Shown here piece after piece: positions 36,030 through 47,622 of a DNA stretch of 64,000 nt (the first letter of the stretch is position 1; every line of letters begins with the position of its first letter). Both the position numbers and the translations under genes were made by a program. The notes beneath the pieces are model-generated. The model did not search any database, was not told the origin of the DNA, and saw nothing but the letters and a program-made list of their open reading frames with translations. The stretch comes from Blastomyces gilchristii SLH14081 (taxonomy: Eukaryota; Ascomycota; Eurotiomycetes; Onygenales; Ajellomycetaceae): assembly GCF_000003855.2 (NCBI RefSeq), contig NW_003101668.1:1528031-1592030 (forward strand). Direction: 5' to 3'.

Positions 36030-37535
36030 TCAACCTTCGTGTAAATCGACAGCCCACCATTCATATTCAAAAAGGTTCATCTTGGGGCAACAATGGTCCA
36101 TGCTAAAGATAGGGCCCTCGGTCTCATCTTCTCTTAACCCCCCATCTGGCAGTAGCGTGAATGTCAGATCTTCGGTAATAACTTGCTTAAGTCTTAGATT
36201 GGCACTACCTCCGTGTTGGTGAGAAGAGTTACGCCATGAATTAGTCAAAGTAAGAATTTGTTGATAGTTTTGCTGATCATAAAGAAGCAGTTCTCGTAAT
36301 GATGGTTGATGCTGTAATCCGGATAGATCCCCGTTCACTCCAAGATATATCAAGCTTGATTTTTCGTTTCTGAAGGTCCCCCAATCATAAGCTGTTGGGC
36401 TGATGAGTTCAAGGCGCTGCAAAGTAGCACAGCCGCATATTGAGCGCCAGAGGGTCGGGCTAAGTGGGAATTTGCTATGCAAATGAAGGCTTTTCATATG
36501 TGTACAAGACGATAAAAGTTCTGAGAGCCAACTGTCCAGCTCGAAGTCGCATTGGCATACTTCCAGTTGCACTAAATTCGGGGATTTGAGACCATGGAAA
36601 AATAGATCAGCGTTCGTGCAGTCAAAGAGGCCTAATATTTCAAGGCATGGCAAGTCTGCCGGTAGGTTGTGAGAAAATGGCTCAAAAATCACAAGGCAAA
36701 GACGCAGGTCCCTCAGCGACGGCGCAATAGAGTTGGGCAGGCTAGGTGTGATCCAAGCATTCATCATTAGAAGCTGGTACAGTGAAGCTGAAGGTTCACC
36801 CTGAAACAAGAGTGGTACATCCCATCCGCCCCCAGACAACTTCAGTATTTTCAATTCTGGAATATGCTCAAATCCGATCTTAAGAGAGGAGTCGGGATTA
36901 GGAGAAAGCTCGGAATTAGAAAAGCCACCAAGCACCAATTGTCTTAACCCAGGAAAATACTGGCTGTGCAAATAGAGAGTATTGTCAACAGCAAGGTTGT
37001 GGAGGTTCGGGCCGAAATGACACAGTGATTGAGAGGGAAGCCATAGATGTTCCAATTCCAGGAGAGATGTGGCATGCGACACAAGTTTATCCAGGTGGGG
37101 GAAATTGCCATACATGCTACAGAATGTCAGCATGTTGTGAATATATTTCTGCCACGAATGATTCATATCTTAGGTACTTTAGTGCTGAGAGCCTGCCCAA
37201 ATTCTCAATAATTTTAAGAAGTGTGTCTACATCCACAGAATCAGGCGAATGACATTGAATAGTAAGGCTTTTAATATAGTTTGCTCCATTTCCAGTGAGA
37301 ACAACAATATATTTTTGAACACTTTCACTTTCACATTTAATGGGGATGTAGATTGTTCGATGGAAAAAGTAGAATTGCAGAGAGAGGTCATTGAATAGCT
37401 GGCACGCTTCTCGGGCAGAACTAAGAGTTTTCAGAGTACACTAGCCTAGGTGTCAGTCGAAGGAAAGAATAAATGTGGGAGTAACTTACATACTTGGGCA
37501 AAAATCTCAATCAACAGCTCATTAGGAAGCATCAT
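36030..37535 (-). CDS. F-box protein with leucine-rich repeat-like C-terminus
   Basis: Exons (minus) 37535-37494, 37440-37178, 37116-36030; introns of 53 and 61 nt, the second with a CTGAC branch point 9 nt before TAG. Total 1392 nt, 463 residues. The N-terminus LPNELLIEIFAQCTLK and AREACQLFNDLS is a clear F-box (residues 3-40), the Skp1-binding module of SCF ubiquitin ligases. The remainder repeatedly shows LRQLVLGGF, LKILKLSGG, LRDLRLCLV, LEILGLFDC and LQRLELISP. These are leucine-rich repeat-like segments that would recognise a substrate. The target is unknown. It is divergent from the HHCC-bZIP gene, with 302 bp between the start codons. All parts are intact, with ordinary codon use. Confidence 0.85.
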
Positions 37536-37837
37536 CTTGAAGTTGGCAGTTTCAGCGGGGGTCGTGCAGACGCCCAGATCGCTTTACCACACGTGAGTTG
37601 TCCTGCCCCAAGAGAACCTTCCCAGGGCAACATGCCTCATGGTAACGTTAGTTACCCTTGTAATAAGCTTGTCCGTATCTTAATGTGCGGATGCGGGCGC
37701 CTCATTGATGGTCCATGGGCTACCAAAAATATCCTGGTTTTGGCTGCATATCTGCAAGCATAAAAGGACAGGAGCAACCCATCTTCTAGTCTTTCCTAAA
37801 GCCCCCTCCAATTAAGTCCCTCACTGTATCACCCAAA
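37536..37837. promoter_or_regulatory. Shared divergent promoter, F-box gene and HHCC-bZIP gene
   Basis: The two start codons face away from each other across 302 bp. The interval contains ACACGTG-like sequence (37590) and a CT-rich stretch with CCAATTAAG just before the plus-strand ATG. No specific factor site can be assigned. Confidence 0.5.
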
Positions 37838-39152
37838 ATGAATGCACAAACACAACAAGATTTTCTGCCAACTCATGGACAGTACGCTCCTCAGTATTCA
37901 GACCAGGTTGAGGTTGAAGAGCAGATATCATATAGTGGGAACTCAATGACATCTGACCCAGTGACACCGGCCCCTGAAGGCTTTCCAAATGTCAAGGAGT
38001 TTGACCAGCTCATGGAGTGGTAATAACCACTATATCTATTCACCTCTAGGAAAGGTCATTGACAGATTAATAGCTATGTTCGAAAATCGACTAAAAGGCC
38101 TTTAATACCCTCAAAAGAGGCAGGACTGATCAAAGAAGTGCTTCTTAACTCTGAAGACACATCCAGAGTGTCAGCAAAATTTCGGTATGAATGTTGGAAT
38201 TTCATTTTGAATTGAGTATAGTCATTCAAAATCTGAGGCTGCATATGATTTTAAGAGATTGGGTGAAAAAATCATTCACACTCAAACCGAACAATAACCA
38301 TACACAAAAGGTATGTTTTAAAAGTCTTATGAGATAACTTATACTGATTGAGGCGTCCAGTCAGAACACTTAATCTGCAGCAACGGAAAACCTATTGTAA
38401 TTCAAGAGAAGTTCTTTAAAGTTCTGACAAGAGCACATCAGCAATGCCAACATAAAGGCCAGACTAAAACTGCAGCTCAAGCTAGAAAGACATATTCTCG
38501 GTACGCCCATCGCAGCTACGGGCCAAAATTCCCTTTTAAAAATATCATATAGACTGACAGCAGGACTAACAGAATCCCTGAGAAACTAGTTGCACAATTC
38601 ATAGGAATATGCCCAACATGTAAATCAGCAGTATCTAGTGCCTTCAGCGCCAGCGCCCATCCCAATGAAGATTGGACAAAGATATCGGACTTGGCTGGAC
38701 GACGGCGCATACAAAATCGAATTGCTCAACGAAAGTACCGTAAGCATAGTGTTCTAAATAGCATCAACATTGGTTCGGCTAACTGACAAAAATCAGGCAA
38801 AAAGCTAGAGCAACAACATATTGAGAGTTTGAAACAAAACATCGCTTCTTCCTCAGCATCTCTAGGACAATCAAACAGGAAGCTCATCCCTGCCTCATTA
38901 AAAGTGAAGAAGTCTCAGTCTTCTTCACAGCAGCCTCTCATCATGGAAAAGAACAAGGCTACAGATGATCAGAACACATCAATGATAATGGTTCTGACTG
39001 AGTCACAAGAGAAGCAGGATGTCAGCATGTTCTCTGATCAATCAATACTGCAACTGTTTGCCTCTTCCTCACTTACTTTTGCCGATGAATCATACTCTTC
39101 AAACTACAGCTACTCACAATATTCTCAAGAATCAACATACTACCTTGTCTGA
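37838..39152 (+). CDS. Integrase-type HHCC zinc domain fused to a bZIP basic region
   Basis: Six exons: 37838-38019, 38074-38184, 38256-38310, 38361-38500, 38573-38739, 38797-39152. Total 1011 nt, 336 residues, no internal stop. Each junction was chosen because it restores one continuous frame. Residues 58-116 are a Lys-rich helical lead-in (IPSKEAGLIKEVLL, FRDWVKKSF). Residues 117-179 form an integrase-like HHCC zinc finger: H142, H147, C176 and C179, with NGKPIVI and FKVLTRAH before it and IPEKLVAQFIGICPTC after. Residues 205-223 are a canonical bZIP basic region, RRRIQNRIAQRKYRKKLE, with N211 and R219 in N-x7-R. The zipper is short and the C-terminus is Ser/Gln-rich. It probably binds DNA in the nucleus. 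The zinc domain is of the type found in Ty3/gypsy integrases, so a domesticated origin is inferred. An intact LTR element starts 194 bp downstream. Confidence 0.82.
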
Positions 39153-39345
39153 TCCCAATCACCGAACCTTCACCCTCTAACTACTACATTCAATCACTGT
39201 CTTCACAACTTGCTCAGGAACTAGTTTATATTTCTCTTTGTTGGGTTGCGTCTCAGCTTTGTCGCTGATCCTTCTTGAGGTTGAATAGAATCTACTTCGG
39301 TAGATAGGTGTTGACTAATTCATATCAAGGTGCTTATATGAGCTA

Positions 39346-39526
39346 TGAAAGAAGCTTAGCTCTAGAGTTAGAGCTATAGAGAGCACATGACCTACTTTCT
39401 GTATATAATCTTATCACTCAGTGACTTATCTTCATTTCTCTTCTCTTCAAGAATTAGTATAGAAATCAATAAGACCTGTACAGTTCAAATTAGCTTCACT
39501 CTGAAATTCTCATTCTGTCACTAACA
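39346..39526 (+). repeat. 5' LTR of gypsy C (mutated)
   Basis: 181 bp. It differs from the 3' LTR by 20 transitions, all C-to-T or G-to-A in the direction of this copy, and one transversion. Confidence 0.93.
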
Positions 39527-39611
39527 TTCTAATTCTTCTGTAAGACATTTCAGTCAAGAAGTAAAATTTTTTTTTTTCTGCACTATGATAACTCACAACC
39601 AGGCTTAAGCA

Positions 39612-42600
39612 ATGAATCATCTTATAGAACAATTTCATAACATGACTCAAGAGAATGAAGCTCTTAAACAGTATATCTCAATGCTGAAATACTTAAACAA
39701 TAATCTGAATCAGCAACTGATTAATCAGAATCAGTAACTGATAAAACAGATTACAGTATTGAAAACAAGAAATCAACAGACTTCTGCAGATCTCAATACA
39801 GATATGAAATCATAAGATATTATCACAGTAATAAAAATCAAACTCAAAGAGTCTGAAGTCTTTAATAATTACTCTGACATTCAATTCTGACTTCTAGACA
39901 TAGAGAATAATCTATAGAAAAGACTTATTATTAATAAAATATTCAAAGTTATATACATTATAAGCTACTTGAATAAACTTATATATCAACATATTCAGAG
40001 ACTTTAAATATCATACAATGTTTATATTATATTCTGAGAAGTTCTTAAGATATAACTATAAGATAATTATTAAATCATTAATTCAGAATTACATGCAGAA
40101 TTGCAGCTTACAAATCTGCAGATGAAATCATATTAAAAAGCTGTTAAGTTTATCATATAATTTAAAACCTTGATTACAGATCTGAAATGAAACAATGTGA
40201 TTATCTGTGTGATTTTTCAGAGCAAACTAACTCAGGTCATACTAACTCAAATTAATCAAGCCTACTTTAATACATGGCTCTCAACATTCACAGAATGAAA
40301 ATAAGTAATAATTAGAGTAAAAAGTTATATTATGATGACTTATCAGCTCATTAAACTAGAAATAAAACAGGTATATTTCAACTACAACACAGATTATAAC
40401 TGAATCAGATTATAATTCTCAGAATATCAGATAAAAGAAGTGAATAAAAACTCAAACAGCTCAGATTCTGAATTTTTTCAGAGATAAAGAAATGAACTAT
40501 ACATCTGATATGAGAAGAGAGAATATTGATAAAATATATATTACTCATGTATTGAACATCTTATAATAAACAGTCAATTATTCTAATTAATATCTTCTCA
40601 CTTACATACTCTGGTCACTTAATTCTGTATAGTATTCCTGTTATCTAACTGCAACATTTCATTATATATAGAAATAAAATCACTCTCATCTCATCTGAAG
40701 GTAAAAAACTCACTGATATATTAATAGAAGTAATGTTATATCTGTCACAGCTTCAATATAATAACTCATTCTCACAGAAAATTAATGACTATAAATTGTC
40801 AGAATATGCAGTATATTATATCATATCAGTATCACAGACATTATCTGCACTTAACAATCTTAAATACCTTATAACATGTACTGTAATACCTGCAATGATT
40901 AACTCTGAAGCTGTATTTAATATTCTCATATCAAAAGTAGCAGAGATATTAAACATGATAAAGATATTATGTAAAGAAGTATAACTTCAAGATCTGAATA
41001 ACAACTCTTACAAATTCTATTCATTCATCTATAAATTACAACTATCTGATTCTGATGAGAAACTAGTTACACACTATTTCTAATCACTACAAATGTTCAT
41101 GTCAATCATATTGAGCAGGCCTCAGCTAAAGAAAATAAACTCAGACATTGATTGAATAACAGACTCAATCACAGACTGAATAAAAGCAGATTAAATAAAA
41201 ATACAACACATTATAGATTAAGAGAATAATATCAATCTTATCTCACTACTAGTCTGACTATAAGTGAGAACTGAAAGCTCAGTCTTAACACAAGTATCAC
41301 TGCAACTAGCAGAATACACAGATATATTTCACAAATTAATTACAGATACTCTACAGTCACACTTCAATACAGATCTTTAAATATATATCATAGATAGTAA
41401 GACACTATTCAGATGCTCACTTTACTCTATATCAGAGACAGAGCTTCAACTCTTAAAGAAATACATTAATGAAAACTTAGTCAAAGAATTTATACAATTA
41501 AGTAAATTATTATATGCATTCTCAGTTCTCTTTATTGATAAGAAAGAAGAAGAAAAATAATTTTATATTAACTATCAGAAACTAAATATAATTACAATTA
41601 AGAATCAGTATACAATTTCTCTGATCTCAGAATTAATGAAGTGTCTTAGCTCAGTGAAGTGAATTACAAAGTTTAATCTTCAGTACATGTATCATCTCAT
41701 CTGTATAGCAGAAGATTACAAACATCTCACTATCTTTAAAACATAATATAATACATACAAGTATCTAATAATTCTCTTCAGCTTAACAAATGTATCAGTA
41801 TATTTTCAAGAGTTCATCAATACTGTTCTACAGAAATATATAAATGACTTTGTCATTGTATACATTGATAATATAGTCATCTATACAAAGAAGAACAATC
41901 AGAATAAACACTGAACATAGATTAAACAAGTTCTGCAAAAACTACAAGATACAAACTTGATATACAATATATTCAAGTGCTGATTTCTTCAAAGAGAAAT
42001 TGACTTTCTGAAATACTTAGTTAAGAGAGATGAAATACATATGAACTCAGTCTGAGTAAATACAATTCTACAATGACTCAATTCTCAGACAGTGCAGAAT
42101 CTACAAGCATTTCTCAGATTTTGCAATTTTTACAGATGATTTATATATTATTATAGCTTGATCTGTCTATCACTTACAGATCTTCTCAAAGATAAGATTA
42201 TATTTCATTGAATGAAGAATCAGGAAAAAAGCTTTCAAGAACTTAAACAGGTATTTATAAAAGCCTCACTACTGATCTTCTATGATAATAATAAGCTCAT
42301 AATAATTTTTTGCAATGTAAGTGAGTTCATCATTAGTGAAATCTTATATCAGAAACAGAATAACAGATATCTGCATTTAATAGCATTCTTCAGCAGGAAA
42401 ATGACAATAATAGAGAGAAACTATAAAACATATGATACTGAGATACTAGCAATCATGAACACAATTAAATATTGACATCACTTTGTCAGAGAAAATAGAA
42501 TACAAATCACAGTTTATAGCAATCATCACAACTTACTATTATTTCTCATAACTAAGATTCTGACTCACAGACAGGTCAGATGAGCTCAGTACCTCAGTGA

Positions 42601-44640
42601 GTTAAATATTAAAATTCTGTATAAAGCAGAAATCAAGAACTCAGCAGATAATTCATTCAGAAGATTAGATTATAAACTGAAATCAGAGAAACTCACAGAA
42701 CTATATAATAAATTTCATCAATTTATCAATTACTTATCTCAATGCAGTATAATAAATCAGTACTATGAATAAGTAATAACACTACTTTACAATCATAGAA
42801 TGACAGCTATTATAACAGTTAATATAATAAACACAGATATTCTACAGCAAATTAAAGATTATATGTCATAAGAACTTGAAACTCTCATTCTGAAATATGA
42901 ATATGATTATCTGAAGAATTAAGTGATTCAGAACAGATATCTCTTCTATCAAGATAGAATCTATATCTCAGACTTATAAAATTAACAAATCTGTATTAAC
43001 ATTCTTTAATAATTTCATGACTTCTCAACTGTACAATACTTTGAAGAGAAACAGATATATTACTTAATAGTGTAATAATTCTACTGACTCACAATGAGAA
43101 GAGATATTAATGAATATACATAAATATATTATTATTATTATTATTCTTTCATTATACTTATATGCAAGCGGAGCTTATGATGAGTCCTTGCGTGATGTTA
43201 AATACAGGCCAAGTGTTGATTATACAGGAGGAAATACAGGTGTTGAGACCATGCCAAGATAACAAGAACATAGGAAATACAAAGGAGTGACAATTAAATA
43301 CATGCGATAATAACTTCCCAGCCCAGGAACATAGAGCAATTTTATTGGAGCGATTTGTACACCTCTGTATTTATTAGGAACCTGAGGTGCTTGGGTTCCG
43401 GATTTAATGTATCCCCTGCGGGTTTCGAACCCACACGCCCTGGTTTCCCACGCCAAGGCGCTACCGGGTGGCCGCATTAACCATTCGGCCACCGGGGCTA
43501 TACATAAATATACAAAACATGCATCAGAGCAAAGCCTATCATCTATAGAGTTTTCAGAGAACTCATCTCTATCTCAATATCAGATTGAAACTGATACACA
43601 ATCACAGTTGATTTTATTATAAATCTACTCAAATTCAAGTGTTCTGTCAATGAATAATTAGTAGATGTAATAGCAGTTTTCTATTACGAGAGATTCAAGA
43701 GATCTTACTATATCTCAATAATAATAAATCTGATATCAGATGTCTTCACTCACTTATTTCTTATAAACATTATCAGACTTCATAGCATGCTGGTAATAAT
43801 CATTTCTAATAGAGATTATCTCTTCATCTCAGGATTTTGAAGAGCTCTGACAGTTAGTATGAATATTAACTATAGACTATTCACAGTATATCATCTACAG
43901 ACAGATGAACAGACTGAAAGATAAAACTATAAACTGAAGATTTATATCAGACTCTACACAGATTATCTACAGAATAACTGAGCAGATCTATTATCATGAG
44001 CTGAATATATATATAATATCTCAGTATATTTCACACTAGAAATCTCTCTCTTTATAATGAATCTCAGCAATCAACCTCTATCATCAACTATGTCAAATGT
44101 TTCAATAGAAGTGATGAAAGAACTGCATGCAGAACAAGCAGTGATACTAGTAAGAGAGATGTAATAAACAGCTCATAATTAATTGATATACACTCAAGAT
44201 CTGATGAAATAATATATTGAAGACAATCTCTGTAACTTTAATATAGAAGATCAGATATATCTGAATATAAAAAACTTAAAGATCTACAGACTGAATAAGA
44301 AGTTAAATAATAAATTTACAGAATCATTTTTAATCTGTGTCAAGATAGAATTTCAATCATATTAGCTAGACTTATCTCAAAATTATCAGATATATAATAT
44401 ATTTCATATCTCTCTATTGAAGCTGTATAAGATAAGTAACATTAATTTCAACACTCAGAATCTTAGAACACTATATAATGAATAGATAACAGATAATAAC
44501 TGAGAAATTGAAGAAATACTAGACTCATATATCATTCAAGACAAGCTCAAATACAGAGTGAGATAGCATTATAAAGAATCAGAATTTAATGAATGAATAA
44601 ATCTGATATAACTGATAAATGCAGATCTATTTCTTCAGTA
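39612..44640 (+). pseudogene. gag-pol of gypsy C with chromodomain-like end, mutated
   Basis: The gag start is at 39612 with a heptad-like Gln/Asn/Leu-rich coiled coil (MNHLIEQFHNM, then LKYLNNNLNQQL). Protease-like sequence follows near 40733-40984. The reverse transcriptase runs from about 41430, with a catalytic box reading YIDN (41861-41872) where YIDD or YVDD is expected. RNase H shows FYDNNKLIIIFCNVSE and HLIAFFSRKM with TYDTEILAIM (42212-42475). Integrase fragments follow beyond the SINE. A chromodomain-like WEIEEILDSYI and LKYRVRW lie near 44500-44570. Stops are frequent, mostly TGA and TAA/TAG. Non-functional. Confidence 0.85.
43129..43498 (-). mobile_element. tRNA-derived SINE (SINE B), unmutated, inside gypsy C
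   Basis: Read on the minus strand, it starts GCCCCGGTGGCCGAATGG and contains an A box (TGGCCGAATGG, 43481-43491) and a B box (GGTTCGAAACC, 43421-43432). It ends in AAGAATAATAATAAT. A perfect 14-bp duplication TATACATAAATATA flanks it (43115-43128 and 43499-43512). It keeps normal GC although its host is heavily mutated. Its last 30 bp resemble the 3' end of the LINE at 13943, which suggests the same reverse transcriptase moved it. Confidence 0.88.
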
Positions 44641-45071
44641 ATATTATAATTAGTATTCAACACACTTACAATCAACAGATGAAGACTTCAGACAATCTCA
44701 AGAAATCTCAACAGTTATGAATATACAATCAAGTATGTTATTATCTTATTATATCACAGTATCAGAATCTTATATATATACAGATAAATAATAATCATAT
44801 CAAGAAACTCTCTTTTCAACAAACTAAATTCTATCACTTAAACAGAAATTTGCCATATTCAAATGCTTATCTTATATTCTAAATTATTCATACTCTGCTA
44901 ACTGAAATTCACTGTATTCTATCACTTAAACTGAAATTTACCATATTTAAATGCTCACTTTATATGTTAAATATTCTATATCTTGCTAACTGGAATTTGC
45001 TGTACTCTGTCACTGATCTCATGATCACCTCTTTCATCAATGAAATTGTTAACATATACACTTCCTACTTG

Positions 45072-45207
45072 GGGCAGGTGATGGTACCGCCAATGACCGC
45101 TTATAGCAGGTGAAGGTACTGCCAATAACAGTACTCAGGGCAGGCGAGAGTGCCGCTGGGAATCAGACACTGGGGCAGGCGAGAGTGCTGCTGGGAGTCA
45201 AATACAG
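45072..45207 (+). repeat. Tandem repeat of about 34 bp, four units, in gypsy C 3' region
   Basis: Units start near 45072, 45106, 45138 and 45172 with GGGCAGGYGAGAGTGCYGC-like cores. They lie between the end of pol and the polypurine tract and are unmutated. Function unknown. Confidence 0.75.
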
Positions 45208-45263
45208 GGGCGGCCATATAACAAAGAGACAACAAGGGAAGGATAGGGAGGGGAGGAGCAGAG

Positions 45264-45444
45264 TGAAAGGAGCTTAGCCCTAGGGTTAGGGCTATAGAGG
45301 GCACATGACCCACATTCTGTATATAATCTCGCCACTCAGTGACTTATCTTCATTCCTCTTCTCTTCAAGGATTAGTATAGGAATCAATGAGACCCGTACA
45401 GTTCAAATCAGCTTCACCCTGGAATCCTCATCCTGCCACTAACA
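45264..45444 (+). repeat. 3' LTR of gypsy C (unmutated)
   Basis: 181 bp, TGAAAGGAGC...CCACTAACA, preceded by a purine run. It serves as the ancestral reference for scoring mutations in the 5' LTR. Confidence 0.93.
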
Positions 45445-45675
45445 AGCTGGTACAGATACCCAGATATAGGTTAGTTGGCATAGGTCAGTTTAACCTGTGC
45501 CGGTTGACCTGTAACTACCTATTACAAACACAGAGCAGCAGCCACAGGTCCTTCACTGGTCTATGACTTTTAACTGAAGTAGCCTGTAAATACAAACCTT
45601 AGCAGGCCCCGTGGCAGGCAAACCAGTGCACCCCCCAACCCATGCCGGCTGTTACATTTGTAGATAGTTTCTAGG

Positions 45676-46496
45676 TTAATCTTTTTGTGTCCTTGCTTTT
45701 TTTGCTACCGGTTCCGCAGGCTTTGACCTGTTAGAAACGAAAACCGACTGTCTGTCTGTAGTTGCTTCCTTCTGAACCAAGTGAACTGTGTTTGTTCCAT
45801 CTTCTCTTGCTACCTGAAAACAGTCAGAAGGTTCGATGTCTTTGTTGTACAGTACGAATCCTTTTCGCCCGTATTTGTTCACTAGCCGCTCAATCACAGA
45901 GCAACGTCCGTCCTGATCAATTTCAGAGGGCCCCACGAATAAAGTGTCCACTTCTCTCCAATCCTCCTGTTCAAAAATTTTAAAAGTGATTTTGATCTCT
46001 TCTCCTAATGCAGACTGTGATGATGCTCCAGGTTTTGATTTACCAGCATGTTCATCCTCCTCGGGGCCTTGTCCGCCCGGATCAAGTTGAGTGGCTTGTT
46101 TAGAAACGCTCGAGTAATTTCTCTTTAAAAATTAAAATATGGATCAATAGAAACCAATCAATAAAAATGATAGTCCGCATTTTTTACGTACTTCTTGCAT
46201 CGATTGTGACGAGATCAGGGACATCAGTGGCCCCAGGGACGGCAAAATCGGTGGCCCCAGGGACAGCACTGGCCCCAGGGATGGTAGTGGCCCTGGCGTG
46301 TCAATCGAGCTGTGTGTCCTTGAATAGCATCGTTTGATCCTATTAAAATAGGATACAGCACCTGTTTCATTGTTTGTACTGTATTACTCAAGACTGTTAA
46401 TACAGCTTCAAGCTGATTTGCAAAATTCGCTGCGTGATTCAGCACTCTTCCATTTATTCCGCGCCCAGTTGCCAAGCTATTATGATATTTGGTCAC
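45676..46496 (-). CDS. Conserved fungal protein of unknown function, C-terminal block
   Basis: Final exon 46122-45676 (149 codons including stop), preceded by a 69-nt intron (46191-46123, GTACGT...AAAG) and an exon ending SLISSQSMQE. The final exon reads ITFKIFEQEDWREVDTLF, SVIERLVNKYGRKGF and CFQVAREDGTNTVHLV, and ends in a basic, nuclear-localisation-like tail (KKARTQKD). The upstream part (46496-46310, NSLATGRGINGRVLNHA) is in another frame. The two frames meet in a GC-rich PSLGP-type minisatellite (46224-46300), so either a short intron or a real frameshift lies there. This is probably the continuation of the gene at 46624-47622. From memory the C-terminal pattern resembles the fungal DUF3723 family; this is unverified. 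Confidence 0.55.
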
Positions 46497-46623
46497 TGCT
46501 GTTATACGCTCCGTTGAAATTCAAATCCGTCACAAAACGCTCATAGCCTAGAAGAACTCTCTCTAGGCATACGTCCCAGCCTTGTTACCTCACACATTTC
46601 AAGCCTGCTTCTAGCTAAATCGG

Positions 46624-47622
46624 TTACCGCTTTCGTCTTATAGCAAGCTCCTTGGCGGGCTCAGGAGGACAGAAAATCCATTTCAGAATATCAAAGGCTA
46701 CCTTTCTGTCATAGTTGTCTTTGCCGAGGTCATATACAGCCCTCAGTGTCAAGGTGAGCATTGGGTTCGTTTCCGATGGGTCGCAGGTCGCTTGGACTAT
46801 GCGTACTTTCCCATAAATGAATGTCACGATCGTGGCCTTGGCGGGTACTCTCAGCATTCGCACAATCCTATGAATATGAATAATGGGAAGGAGGTGCAAA
46901 GAGTGAAGCAAGAAGAGAGAATGTACATACTGCCAAGAAACCTTCCTTGTATATGGGTTTGGCCATGTACCGGTTCTCCTCAGAAAGCCACACCATCTCA
47001 TTCATCTGACGGTAAAAGATTGAAGTGACTGCCAGTAGTTCACTTTTCAGAAGATAATCTCTGCTGTTTTCTTGCAGTTTTGTATTGACTGTGCTTGAGC
47101 GATCCCGAATCATGCAGCTCCAGTGATTATGATGAAGATAGAAGATCTGTTCCCCTTTGATGCGGGGGTGGGAATTGATTATGATGCCGATGCCCAGTCT
47201 GCGGAAAAGAGGGCCTTGAAACCTGATAAAGCAGCAAGAAAAGGTGAGCAAGGTGAATGAAGAGCATCAAATATATATCATCATACATACTCTTCAGCCT
47301 TAGTAAAGGGAACTTCATCTAAAACCTGGTGGGCAGCAGTCTTCATGAAGCCAGAGAAACCCCAATCACTTGGAAGGCCCAGAGTTTTCTCCGGCGCAGT
47401 AACTCTCTCACACTTGTGGATAGCTTGTAGGAGCTCTGGGGATATTGAGAAAGTCGTCTTCTCTCTGATGCTGTCCCTACAACGCACCTTGAGGTCCTCT
47501 GTCTTTTGCAACCACGAGAAGGGAAACAAGTCTGATGAGTAGGAGATGTACAGGTGAAAAAGACCCGCCATGAGCCAGCCAACCTGCTCCGGGCAATAGC
47601 AAGGCTTTCTTTCTGATTGCAT
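46624..47622 (-). CDS. Conserved fungal protein of unknown function, N-terminal block
   Basis: Exons (minus) 47622-47291, 47222-46931 and 46836-46624 give 278 residues in one frame; introns are 68 and 94 nt. It reads EQVGWLMAGLFHLYISYSS, KVRCRDSIREKTTFSISPEL, PSDWGFSGFMKTAAHQVLDE, YLHHNHWSCMIRDRSST, LLKSELLAVTSIFYRQMNEM and VRIVQATCDPSETNP. The conserved Trp/His/Cys residues look structural, but I see no catalytic motif I can name. An upstream ATG at 47764 opens another frame with a Gln-rich segment, so the start is uncertain. It may continue into 45676-46496 as one gene. It is divergent from the nuclease-like gene, with 310 bp between starts. DUF3723 membership is a guess from memory. Confidence 0.6.

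Larger units (their letters stand above)
39346..45444 (+). mobile_element. Ty3/gypsy element C (mutated; unmutated 3' end)
   Basis: LTRs of 181 bp each (39346-39526 and 45264-45444). Target duplication AGCTA/AGCTG at 39341-39345 and 45445-45449, one transition apart. A strong polypurine tract (about 45231-45263) abuts the 3' LTR. The interior is AT-shifted to about 45050, after which the last 400 bp, including the 3' LTR, are unmutated. SINE B is nested at 43129-43498. Confidence 0.92.

Noticed and set aside
43220..43492. A 90-codon minus-strand frame beginning MAEWLMRPPGSAL
   Set aside because: It lies wholly within SINE B and is the translation of the tRNA-like head (A and B boxes), with no family resemblance.
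43421..43498. Genuine tRNA gene
   Set aside because: The Pol III boxes are good, but the unit is 370 bp with a 14-bp duplication and AAT tail, so it is a SINE, not a tRNA gene.
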